From: JAKAGE01 sp035541415
Lineage (GTDB): Bacteria > Patescibacteriota > Minisyncoccia > UBA6257 > 2-01-FULL-56-20
DNA: 47,274 bases
Reading direction: 5' to 3'
Assembly: GCA_035541415.1 (NCBI GenBank)
Contig: DATKNI010000036.1
Span: 1 to 47,274 of the forward strand
Within the stretch, counting starts at the first letter, position 1. Each line of letters begins with the position of its first letter. The position numbers and the translations under genes were made by a program. Shown piece after piece: positions 14,997-22,124 of the stretch. The notes below the pieces were generated by a model that saw only the letters and a list, made by a program, of their open reading frames with translations, did no database searches and was not told where the DNA came from.

Positions 14997-16538
14997 TTAC
15001 ACGAGCGGCTCAGAGCTCGCCACCCAGCGGGCAAGCATATCGCCCGACATGGGCCGGGCAACGCGGAATCCCTGGACGCCGCTGCAGCCGAGTTCGCGAA
15101 GCAGGTTTAATTGCTCCTTTGTTTCCACGCCTTCTCCCACAACCTTGAGGTTGAGGTTCTGTCCGAGCGCGACGATCGTCTGAATGATGGCGCGGTCTTC
15201 TTTGCTCTTCAAACTGCGCCGCACAAATGATTGGTCGATTTTCAATTTATCCACGGAAAGATCTTTCAAATATCCGAGCGACGAATATCCCATGCCGAAA
15301 TCGTCGATGGCAATCGTAATGCCAAGCTTGTGGAACGCCTTGAACCGGTCTTTCGCAAGGTCGATGTTTTCCATCGCAAGGCTTTCCACAATTTCAAATT
15401 CAAGCAGGGTCGGCGAAATTTCAAACTCATCGAGCATGCTGCGGAGCTTTTCCATAAAAGTGCGGTCGGTGAATTCCCGGGTTGAAAGGTTGACGGCGAC
15501 GCGGATGCGCGAAACGCCCTGCCTCTGCCAGGTCCTCTGGCTCTGCAGGACGCCCCGCAGGGTGCTTTCGCCAAGCATGCGCATGATGCCGTGATCGTAC
15601 GCGAGCGGTATGAAGTCGTGCGCTTCGATGAGTCCCTGCTCCGGATGCCGCCAACGGAGCAGGGCTTCGGCATTCATGATGCGGTTCGTCGAAAAATCAA
15701 CAACCGGCTGGTAATAAATTTCCATCTGCTCCGAAGCGACCGCGTGCCGCAGCTCCTGCACCACCTGCATGCGCGACGACGCTTCGCGATTCATCATCGC
15801 CCGATAGAAACGAAAGTGATTGCGGCCCGCATGCTTGGCTTGGAGGAGCGCGACATCGGAATTCGCGACGAGCGTCGAGAGCTCGCGGCCATCGCGCGGG
15901 AACATGGCAACGCCCATGCTGGTCGAAAGGAAAAGGGTTTTTGATTCGATCGACATCGGAGATTCAAGAGCGGTCACGACGCGCTTCAAAATATTCGAAA
16001 CATCGGTTTGCGATTTCACCTTATGAAGGACGACGAGAAATTCGTCGCCTCCGAGGCGCGCAAAAAGGCTTCCCGGCGGGAGCACTTCGTCAACGCGCCC
16101 GGCAAACTCCTTGAGCAGCATGTCGCCGACCTGATGGCCGTAGACGTCGTTGATCTGCTTGAAGCGATCGAGGTCGAAATAAACAACCGCCATTTTCTGA
16201 TCGTCCCGGAATGCATTTTGGAAAACTTCGGCGAGCCGCTCCTCAAGCAATTTTCGGTTCGGCAATCCGGTCAGCGGATCATGAAGCGCCTGATGCCGGA
16301 TGCGCTCCTCGATGATCTTGCGGTCGGCGATTTCGTTCTCCAATTCGCCGATCCGCTCGCGGATGACCTCGATCATCACCTGGATGCCGGTTGCGAGTTC
16401 GGCAAATTCCTCGTTGTCCTCAGGAATGGCAACGTCCTCGGAATACTCGCCGATGGAGGCCTTCGCGAAAATAGTGCGGAACGAATCGAGGCGTTCTTTT
16501 ACGTACTTCTTATAGGAGTCGAGTGATTCTATTGCCAT
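14997..16538 (-). CDS. GGDEF-EAL bifunctional c-di-GMP enzyme
   Basis: A 513-residue cytoplasmic protein. The first 90 residues look like a HAMP-type helical signal relay. The GGDEF domain (about 90-255) keeps the catalytic motif RLGGDEF, so diguanylate cyclase activity is possible. The EAL domain (about 262-510) keeps all usual catalytic residues: NAEALLRW, AVNLS, EIVES, DDFGMG, KIDQS, GEGVE and QGF. Both activities may therefore be present, with one dominant. c-di-GMP enzymes are unusual in reduced CPR genomes. Its start overlaps the DUF2378-like gene by 10 nt, so the two are probably a sensor-effector pair. It has no clear terminator of its own. Confidence 0.95.
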   Translation of the reverse strand: MAIESLDSYKKYVKERLDSFRTIFAKASIGEYSEDVAIPEDNEEFAELATGIQVMIEVIRERIGELENEIADRKIIEERIRHQALHDPLTGLPNRKLLEERLAEVFQNAFRDDQKMAVVYFDLDRFKQINDVYGHQVGDMLLKEFAGRVDEVLPPGSLFARLGGDEFLVVLHKVKSQTDVSNILKRVVTALESPMSIESKTLFLSTSMGVAMFPRDGRELSTLVANSDVALLQAKHAGRNHFRFYRAMMNREASSRMQVVQELRHAVASEQMEIYYQPVVDFSTNRIMNAEALLRWRHPEQGLIEAHDFIPLAYDHGIMRMLGESTLRGVLQSQRTWQRQGVSRIRVAVNLSTREFTDRTFMEKLRSMLDEFEISPTLLEFEIVESLAMENIDLAKDRFKAFHKLGITIAIDDFGMGYSSLGYLKDLSVDKLKIDQSFVRRSLKSKEDRAIIQTIVALGQNLNLKVVGEGVETKEQLNLLRELGCSGVQGFRVARPMSGDMLARWVASSEPLV

Positions 16539-17071
16539 TCAATGGTGTAGCCATGGACCTTGCTCTCGATGATCCGGGGCGTGATCGCGCCCGTAAGCCC
16601 GCAGTATTCCATCCACGCCTGAAAGAGACCTTTGAAGTGATCGATGGGATAATCGGTGTTGCTCATCACGAGATAAACGGTTTTGGGACCCAATTCTTCG
16701 CTCGCAAATTTAACGCCCTGGAACACATGGGCGCCGAGATAACGCGCCCGGAGCAGGATAAGCCGATAATTATTTTTGAAAAACGGGAGGGTGAGCCGCC
16801 CGAGCGGCGTTTGTGAAAAATTTTTAAAATGGACTTTCCCCGCTTCGTACGCAATCCTGTCTTCCGGAATCGGATGGTCCGCGAGGATGCGAGTGGCGCA
16901 TTCAATAAGCCGTGATTCGTCCTTGACGGGAATCGTGTCCGAGACTTTGAAGGCGAGTGATTTCCCGTAGCAGGCCTCGAGTGCGCGCACGCCTTCTTCT
17001 CCCTTTGCGCGAAAAACGGCTTGCACGTGGCTCTTCATAAAAATACCTTTTATCGATGGCTCGAGTGACAT
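16529..17071 (-). CDS. DUF2378 (TIGR02265)-like sensor protein, putative
   Basis: A 180-residue protein whose pattern VHFKNFSQTPLGRLTLPFF and a terminal GYTIEW fits the DUF2378/TIGR02265 family, which is related to the V4R/HNOB sensor fold. I place it there with moderate confidence. It could sense a small ligand and control the GGDEF-EAL protein encoded downstream with a 10-nt overlap. Two starts are possible: 17071 (TACGAT 8 nt upstream, near-leaderless) or 17038 (AAAGG 7 nt upstream, starting MKSHVQA). No haem-binding motif such as YxSxR is visible. Confidence 0.65.
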   Translation of the reverse strand: MSLEPSIKGIFMKSHVQAVFRAKGEEGVRALEACYGKSLAFKVSDTIPVKDESRLIECATRILADHPIPEDRIAYEAGKVHFKNFSQTPLGRLTLPFFKNNYRLILLRARYLGAHVFQGVKFASEELGPKTVYLVMSNTDYPIDHFKGLFQAWMEYCGLTGAITPRIIESKVHGYTIEWQ

Positions 17072-17132
17072 GCAGGTTTATCGTAGCACAACTCTGAAAT
17101 TGAAAGGATTCAGATCTGAATCTTGTAATATC

Positions 17133-17162
17133 TTGTACACAGCCCATGGAACACGCTAGAAT
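17133..17162 (+). promoter_or_regulatory. Promoter of the tandem-HTH gene
   Basis: TTGTAC (17133-17138), an 18-nt spacer and TAGAAT (17157-17162); the ATG at 17170 follows 7 nt later, predicting a leaderless mRNA. A second candidate, TTGAAA-18-TGTAAT, overlaps upstream. Confidence 0.5.
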
Positions 17163-17169
17163 GAATGTT

Positions 17170-17574
17170 ATGAACGAACAAAAGAATCAGGAGCGCAGAA
17201 GATTCCCGCGCATACCTTCGCGCTTGAACGAGCACGAAGTCGCAGCGATCAGAAAAATGAAACAGGACGATCCTGACATTACGCCGCAGGAGCTCGCCAC
17301 CCGCTTCCGGGTTTCCATCAGCCATATGCGGAATATCCTGAACGGCCTCTCGTGGCGGCCGCGCGAAGACGGATCATCGGTGCAGGATGACCGCCGCCGG
17401 TACTCCCGCATCCCGTCCCGCCTCACGCCGGAAGAAGTTGAAACGATCCGCCGGCTCAAGCAGGAAAATCCCCGCCTCACGGCCCGCGAGCTCGCCGTTC
17501 GATTCAAAGTTTCCGCAACCCACATCTACGACATCTGGAAAGGAAGGACGTGGCGCAGCGGGAGCCAGCCTTAA
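17170..17574 (+). CDS. Tandem helix-turn-helix DNA-binding protein
   Basis: A 134-residue basic protein made of two copies of the same module: residues about 9-63 (RIPSRLNEHEVAAIRKM, ending in SWRP) and 76-129 (RIPSRLTPEEVETIRRL, ending in TWRS). Each module has a helix-turn-helix of the kind seen in resolvases, sigma region 4 or homing-endonuclease accessory domains (ELATRFRVSISHMRNIL and ELAVRFKVSATHIYDIW). It therefore probably binds DNA at paired or tandem sites as a regulator. There is no catalytic domain. The ATG at 17170 is preferred to 17146 and 17161 because it lies 7 nt after the -10 box. A one-gene unit ending in a hairpin terminator. Confidence 0.85.
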   Translation: MNEQKNQERRRFPRIPSRLNEHEVAAIRKMKQDDPDITPQELATRFRVSISHMRNILNGLSWRPREDGSSVQDDRRRYSRIPSRLTPEEVETIRRLKQENPRLTARELAVRFKVSATHIYDIWKGRTWRSGSQP

Positions 17575-17594
17575 CCGCCGTTACGGCGGTTTTT
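17573..17594 (+). terminator. Rho-independent terminator
   Basis: AACCGCCG (17573-17580) pairs with CGGCGGTT (17584-17591), loop TTA, then TTTT; it starts inside the stop codon of the HTH gene. Confidence 0.85.
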
Positions 17595-17596
17595 GG

Positions 17597-17625
17597 TTGC
17601 GGAAATTTTTAAACCGGTGTACGAT
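17597..17625 (+). promoter_or_regulatory. Promoter upstream of the 27-residue gene
   Basis: TTGCGG (17597-17602), a 17-nt spacer and TACGAT (17620-17625); start expected near 17632. Confidence 0.45.
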
Positions 17626-17644
17626 GTATCAGCAAGGTTAATAG

Positions 17645-17669
17645 AGAACGAGCTCCTGTCGTTCTTTTT
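17645..17669 (+). terminator. Hairpin with T tract in the leader, possible attenuator
   Basis: AGAACGA (17645-17651) pairs with TCGTTCT (17659-17665), then TTTTATTTT. It lies between the predicted start at 17632 and the small gene at 17676, so it could stop most transcripts early. Confidence 0.6.
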
Positions 17670-17675
17670 ATTTTC

Positions 17676-17759
17676 ATGTTTTATTATCTTCTTCTCGCAT
17701 TTGTTGCCGGCATGGTCGTCGGCATGATCATCCTCTGGAAAATTTCCAAAAAATTCTAG
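17676..17759 (+). CDS. Very small single-pass membrane protein, 27 residues
   Basis: The reading frame encodes a single hydrophobic helix (FYYLLLAFVAGMVVGMIIL) with a basic end WKISKKF, which would anchor the C-terminus inside. There is no SD; a promoter (17597) and a leader hairpin (17645) lie upstream. The composition looks like a true small membrane protein. Without a conserved relative the call stays tentative. It converges on the FtsB-like gene, 6 nt apart. Confidence 0.45.
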   Translation: MFYYLLLAFVAGMVVGMIILWKISKKF

Positions 17760-17765
17760 CCGCAC

Positions 17766-18068
17766 TCACCGCGTCCCGCTTGCCGTACTGGTTGCCGGAG
17801 GCACGATGATGATCATCGTTTCCCCCGGTTTTTTATAATTGAACCGGGCGCGAAGCTCCTTCTCGAGATTTGCGGGGTTTGCGAGATACTGCGAGTCGGC
17901 CTGGAGGCTTGCGGCGTCAGCCTGAGCCTTGGTGAGGCGCGCTTCGATGTCGGTTAAATCGCCGCCAAGCCGGCTTTCCTGAACGGCAAAGCCGTAAACT
18001 TGGGCGCCGATCACGATGAGTAACATGAAAAGCAGGATGGCGCCGGTGATTTTGAGGCCATTCGACAT
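17766..18068 (-). CDS. FtsB/DivIC-type septum formation initiator
   Basis: A 100-residue bitopic protein: a membrane helix (about residues 7-25, ITGAILLFMLLIVIGAQV), a short coiled coil (LTDIEARLTKAQADAASLQ) and ELRARFNYKKPGETMIII, the usual end of the DivIC/FtsB family. It should pair with FtsQ (24101) and FtsL in the division complex. The ATG at 18068 is chosen because a promoter, TTGCGT-17-TATTCT (18081-18109), places the start just downstream; the TTG at 18080 would lie before +1. It follows lepA by about 50 nt. Confidence 0.85.
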   Translation of the reverse strand: MSNGLKITGAILLFMLLIVIGAQVYGFAVQESRLGGDLTDIEARLTKAQADAASLQADSQYLANPANLEKELRARFNYKKPGETMIIIVPPATSTASGTR

Positions 18069-18080
18069 GTTCTTATTCAA

Positions 18081-18109
18081 AGAATACGTCCGGACCCTGC
18101 AAAACGCAA
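18081..18109 (-). promoter_or_regulatory. Promoter of the FtsB-like gene
   Basis: On the minus strand, TTGCGT (18109-18104), a 17-nt spacer and TATTCT (18086-18081). Confidence 0.5.
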
Positions 18110-18118
18110 AACGCTTAA

Positions 18119-19894
18119 TTATTTTTTAAGGATTTCACGGAAGACTTCCGGCGAGATGTCGACGCGGGCCATGCTCTCGAGTTTTTCTTTGCCGCGCTGC
18201 TGCTTCTTCCAAAGCTTCATTTTGCGCGTGCGATCGCCGCCGTTCTTGCCAAAATCGCCAAGCTTTTTCTTGAGCGCCGGAATCGTTTCGCGGGCAATGA
18301 TGCGGCCCTGCGATTTTGCCTGGATCGCCTGGGTGAATTGCTCCTTCGGCAAAAGCTCCTTTAACCGTTCAACCGTCTGCCGGCCTTCGCGTTCGAGATC
18401 TTTTTTGGGGACGATCCGCGTGAGCGCCGGAACGACTTCCTCGACAACGAGGATTTCGAGCTTCTCGACTTCCGCTTCGCGCTCCCCTTCGAGTTCATAT
18501 GTAAACGAGGCGTATCCCTGCGATGCGGATTTCAAACGGTCGTCGAAGTCGCGGATGAGTTCGCGGAGCGGCATCTTGGCTTCGATGAGCAGATTTTCGC
18601 CAAAGTTCTTCACTTCGGCCACTTCAATGTCGAACACGTTCTGCAAATTGACGACGGCGCTCAGATAATTCTGCGGGGTGAGCATTTCGAGGTTCACGAT
18701 CGGCTCCCAGACTTTTTCCGGCTTGTCAGGAAAATCCTGCGGCTGTTTGATCACGAACTGCTGCCCTTTTTCCTGCACCCGGTACGCAATCGACGGGAAG
18801 CTCGTGAGGAACTGCAGGCCGTATTCGCGCTCCAACCGGCTCGATGTAATTTCAAAATGAAGCTGGCCGAGGAAGCCGACTTTGAGCCCGCGGCCCAGCG
18901 CTTCGTTCGAGTCCGGTTCAAAGCTTAACGCGGCATCGTTGAGGCGCAATTTTTCAAATGCCCGCTTGAGGTCGTCGTATTTCGTGACGCCGTCGGGATA
19001 AAACGAAATGAAAACCACCGGTCCCGGCTCGCGATATCCGGCAAGCGGCTCGACGCCGGCGCTTGCGCGCGTGAGGATCACGGTGTCGCCGATCTTCACA
19101 AGCGACGGCTCCTTGAGTCCGGTTGCGATGTAACCGATTTCCCCCGCCTCGATCTTCGGCGCAACCTTGAGTGACGGCGAAAAATAACCGACTTCTTTCG
19201 GCTTGAACGTGATGCCATTCGCCATAAAGCGCATTTCTTCGGCGACAAACGAACCGCCAAATACGCGGATATTCGCGATGATTCCTTTGTGGTCGTCGTA
19301 GAGCGAATCAAAAATGAGCGCGCGCGGCTTTGCCTCGAGCTTGGGCGGAGGGATTTTTTCAATGACGGCGGCCAAGAGTTCGGCGACGCCCGCGCCGGTT
19401 TTTGCAGAAACGCGCAACACCGTTTCTTTGGGAACGCCAAGCAATTCTGCCGTAGCTTCGGCGATCCGGTCGATCTGCGGCAGGGCAAGGTCGATTTTAT
19501 TCACGGCAGGAATGATGACGAGGCCAGCCTTCTGCGCGGCGCGCAGATTCGAGAGCGTCTGCGCCTGAATGCCTTTCGTTCCGTCAATCAAAAGAACGGC
19601 GCCTTCAACGGCATTCAAAGCGCGCGAAACCTCATAAGAAAAATCGGAATGTCCCGGGGTGTCGATGAGGTTCATGACGTATTCCTTCCCCTCGAACGCA
19701 TAGTGCATCCGCACCGGCGCCATTTTGATCGTAATGCCGCGCTCGCGTTCCAAATCAAGCCGGTCAAGATATTGCGGCTGCATGCTGCGCATGGGAACCG
19801 TTCCTGTGATTTCCAAAAGGCGATCGGCGAGCGTCGATTTCCCCGAGTCGATATGAGCGATAATGACGAAATTGCGGATATGCTCCATGCGCAT
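18119..19894 (-). CDS. lepA: Elongation factor 4 (LepA)
   Basis: A 591-residue translational GTPase. The G motifs are present: AHIDSGKST (13-21), the effector loop LERERGITIK, DTPGHSDF and NKIDL. The C-terminal LepA-specific domain (about 500-591, with QFTQAIQAKSQGRIIARE) is intact. LepA back-translocates or remodels stalled ribosomes. In most LepA proteins the G1 motif reads AHIDHGKST; here His is replaced by Ser. The start at 19894 is preferred because TACGAT lies exactly 6 nt upstream; the ATG at 19888 (MEHIRNF) is also possible. Confidence 0.96.
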   Translation of the reverse strand: MRMEHIRNFVIIAHIDSGKSTLADRLLEITGTVPMRSMQPQYLDRLDLERERGITIKMAPVRMHYAFEGKEYVMNLIDTPGHSDFSYEVSRALNAVEGAVLLIDGTKGIQAQTLSNLRAAQKAGLVIIPAVNKIDLALPQIDRIAEATAELLGVPKETVLRVSAKTGAGVAELLAAVIEKIPPPKLEAKPRALIFDSLYDDHKGIIANIRVFGGSFVAEEMRFMANGITFKPKEVGYFSPSLKVAPKIEAGEIGYIATGLKEPSLVKIGDTVILTRASAGVEPLAGYREPGPVVFISFYPDGVTKYDDLKRAFEKLRLNDAALSFEPDSNEALGRGLKVGFLGQLHFEITSSRLEREYGLQFLTSFPSIAYRVQEKGQQFVIKQPQDFPDKPEKVWEPIVNLEMLTPQNYLSAVVNLQNVFDIEVAEVKNFGENLLIEAKMPLRELIRDFDDRLKSASQGYASFTYELEGEREAEVEKLEILVVEEVVPALTRIVPKKDLEREGRQTVERLKELLPKEQFTQAIQAKSQGRIIARETIPALKKKLGDFGKNGGDRTRKMKLWKKQQRGKEKLESMARVDISPEVFREILKK

Positions 19895-19900
19895 CAGCAT

Positions 19901-19906
19901 ATCGTA
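19901..19906 (-). promoter_or_regulatory. -10 box of lepA
   Basis: TACGAT on the minus strand, 6 nt before the ATG at 19894; fits the leaderless pattern. Confidence 0.45.
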
Positions 19907-19957
19907 TCTCACGCAAATAAGAAAGTTGTTGCGCTCGCGCCGCCCGCCAGCAACCTG

Positions 19958-22084
19958 TTAATAATTATTTAATTTTTGCAGGGTGAGCGTCACTGCCAAC
20001 CGCCCCGGCGGATTGACCGAAGAATAGGTGTAGGCCGCAAGATTATTTTCGGCAAAGACATAGCCGAGGGGCGCATCAATCTCGAATTGATACGTTCCCG
20101 ATGCGCCGGCCTGTTTCTCAAAAATAAATTGGTACTGCACGCCGCTCGCCGGCGCCGCAAAAAGATGATGGGTGTAGTCGAGGACGATCTGCGTGCTCGC
20201 GCCTTTCTGCACCCGCGACCATAGGTCGAACACTTCTTTCCCGAATTGTTCCTGGGTGGAAACCGCCGGATACGCGAAAAGCTGGATTGTGCTGGTTTCG
20301 ATGGCGGCGATCGCCGGATCGGTGGCATAGTTTTTCTTTGCGTAATCGATCGGCGCGGGAACGGTGCGCTTGATCCCGCCATTCTCGTTGGTGAGCGAGC
20401 TTCCGGGCGGAACAAATACTTGGAGATAGTCTTGGTTTGTGGTTTGGTACCACCAATACGGGCTCGTGTTGCCGGTATGCTCTCGGTTGATGATGAGATG
20501 ATCGGTCATGGTGCCGTCACTCCCGATCTGCGCATCAAAATTGATATCCTGCTTCACGTATAATTCCGACTTGTCGGCGTTGATATCGGAGTTCACGACG
20601 GCGAGATATTCGCCGTTAAAATTCTGGGGCAATTGGTACACGTCGCCCGTTGCGCCGTAATTCCGCGCAAACTCTTCAAAGCCGTGATCTTTGAAATACA
20701 CCATGACATCTTTGCCTTCGATCCACTGCAATACGAACGCGAGGAGTTCTTTGCCTGTCGATGAAGCCATCGTTGACGAAACCATCGTTGACGAGGCCAT
20801 CTGAGCGCCCTCGGTTGACGTGGAGCTCGGCGCACTCGTTGCGCCCACGAGGTTGGTAAAGAGAGTTTGGGCAAGCACGCGGATGATTTGCTTGGGATAG
20901 GTCGCTCCCGTTGCCTGTCCGTTCTGCACGATTTTCTGCGTCTGTGTCACAAAATTATCCGCCGTGAACGTGACGGCGCGCGTTCCCGTGCCCACGGTGA
21001 CGGGCCCGGTGATGGCGAGCAGATCGGAAACCACTTTCGGCGATACGGCGATCGCCCCGTCAAACGCGGTACCGCTCGCGGAGTAAAGATCGGAGCGCTC
21101 GAACATCGAGATCGTTTCCGAGGCCGACGCCGGGAAGTCAAAGAACCAATTCGCATCCGCCGGGCGGAACCGCGTCGTTTCGAGCTGGAGCGGAACCGGC
21201 GGGATGATGTTTGGCTTGAACGCGCTGTCGACGTCCGCAACGTCACGGATCGAAACGTCGGTCACAGTGCCGCTCGCAAGCGTGATGTCGGCATAGCTTC
21301 CCAAGAATCCGCCGGCGGGTTTCTCTTCGGATGGATTCTCAAATAACACGAGCACATGGTGTGGCGTCGGAGAAGAAAACCACGGGATAAAACCGCTGAG
21401 GAATTCCTGGACACCTTGCACCTGGGCTTTGAGCGGAAGATATGCTGCAGCGAGCTGGTTTGTGGCGCCCGAACCGAGCGACGGGATCACCGCGCCGAGC
21501 GAGTTGCTGTCGGCGTCGATGTTTGCGAGGTCGTTCTTGATGTTCGTGAGATCAGCGATAAATCCCGATCCGTTGCCGGTTGAGAATAAGGTAAACGTCG
21601 ACGCCTGCAGGGAGTCGGTGTGGCCGGCGAGCGCGGAGAGCCACTTGGACATATCGGCGAAAGATTGATAGGCGGTGTTCCCTCCTTTAAATATGAAACT
21701 GAATGCGCTGAGGATCCCGCCCAGGTCGGGCGTGCTGTCGAGGTTTTGGAACTGGCCCTGGGCGGATTGAGGGTCTAGATTCTGGAGGTCCGCAACTCCC
21801 TGCTGGAGCGTCGTAACCTGCGAAGATATCTCCCGAACGACGCGCCCCTTGATGACGTAATACGAAATGGCAAATCCAACAATAAAAATCACAACGAGCC
21901 CGACGATCGCCCAGACCAGGCCCCGCGGAAGCGTGCGCCGATGAGCAACGGGCACGGGAACGCCTTCGAGCGCTTCGTCCCGTTCTTCCGAGCCGATCGT
22001 CTTCGCGAGGGCGTTTACGTCGATCTCCTCGTCGCGACGATGGAACTGGAGCCGCTTTTTCGGTTTTTTGTCGAAGGGAGGCAT
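19958..22084 (-). CDS. DUF4012 membrane protein
   Basis: A 708-residue protein from the ATG at 22084 (MPPFDKK). A basic cytoplasmic head of about 65 residues is followed by one membrane helix (about residues 70-95, LVWAIVGLVVIFIVGFAISYY) and a large external domain. The DUF4012 signature is clear: HHVLVLFENPSEEKPAGGFLG-type core, LYSASGTAFDGAIAVSPKVV and SDINADKSELYVKQ. The family occurs widely in CPR and Gram-positive bacteria, next to glycosyltransferases, and is thought to work in cell-envelope assembly; its reaction is unknown. A Ser/Thr/Ala-rich insertion sits near residues 420-450. TAAAAT lies 8 nt before the start. It is divergent from the GT39 gene. Confidence 0.9.
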   Translation of the reverse strand: MPPFDKKPKKRLQFHRRDEEIDVNALAKTIGSEERDEALEGVPVPVAHRRTLPRGLVWAIVGLVVIFIVGFAISYYVIKGRVVREISSQVTTLQQGVADLQNLDPQSAQGQFQNLDSTPDLGGILSAFSFIFKGGNTAYQSFADMSKWLSALAGHTDSLQASTFTLFSTGNGSGFIADLTNIKNDLANIDADSNSLGAVIPSLGSGATNQLAAAYLPLKAQVQGVQEFLSGFIPWFSSPTPHHVLVLFENPSEEKPAGGFLGSYADITLASGTVTDVSIRDVADVDSAFKPNIIPPVPLQLETTRFRPADANWFFDFPASASETISMFERSDLYSASGTAFDGAIAVSPKVVSDLLAITGPVTVGTGTRAVTFTADNFVTQTQKIVQNGQATGATYPKQIIRVLAQTLFTNLVGATSAPSSTSTEGAQMASSTMVSSTMASSTGKELLAFVLQWIEGKDVMVYFKDHGFEEFARNYGATGDVYQLPQNFNGEYLAVVNSDINADKSELYVKQDINFDAQIGSDGTMTDHLIINREHTGNTSPYWWYQTTNQDYLQVFVPPGSSLTNENGGIKRTVPAPIDYAKKNYATDPAIAAIETSTIQLFAYPAVSTQEQFGKEVFDLWSRVQKGASTQIVLDYTHHLFAAPASGVQYQFIFEKQAGASGTYQFEIDAPLGYVFAENNLAAYTYSSVNPPGRLAVTLTLQKLNNY

Positions 22085-22092
22085 ATAAGAAC

Positions 22093-22118
22093 ATTTTAAC
22101 CGATGCCTTTTGTATAAT
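22093..22118. promoter_or_regulatory. Face-to-face -10 boxes of DUF4012 and GT39 genes
   Basis: Minus-strand TAAAAT (22093-22098), 8 nt before the DUF4012 ATG; plus-strand TATAAT (22113-22118), 6 nt before the GT39 ATG. The two -10 boxes are only 14 bp apart, so the promoters overlap and probably compete. Confidence 0.6.
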
Positions 22119-22124
22119 GAAAGT

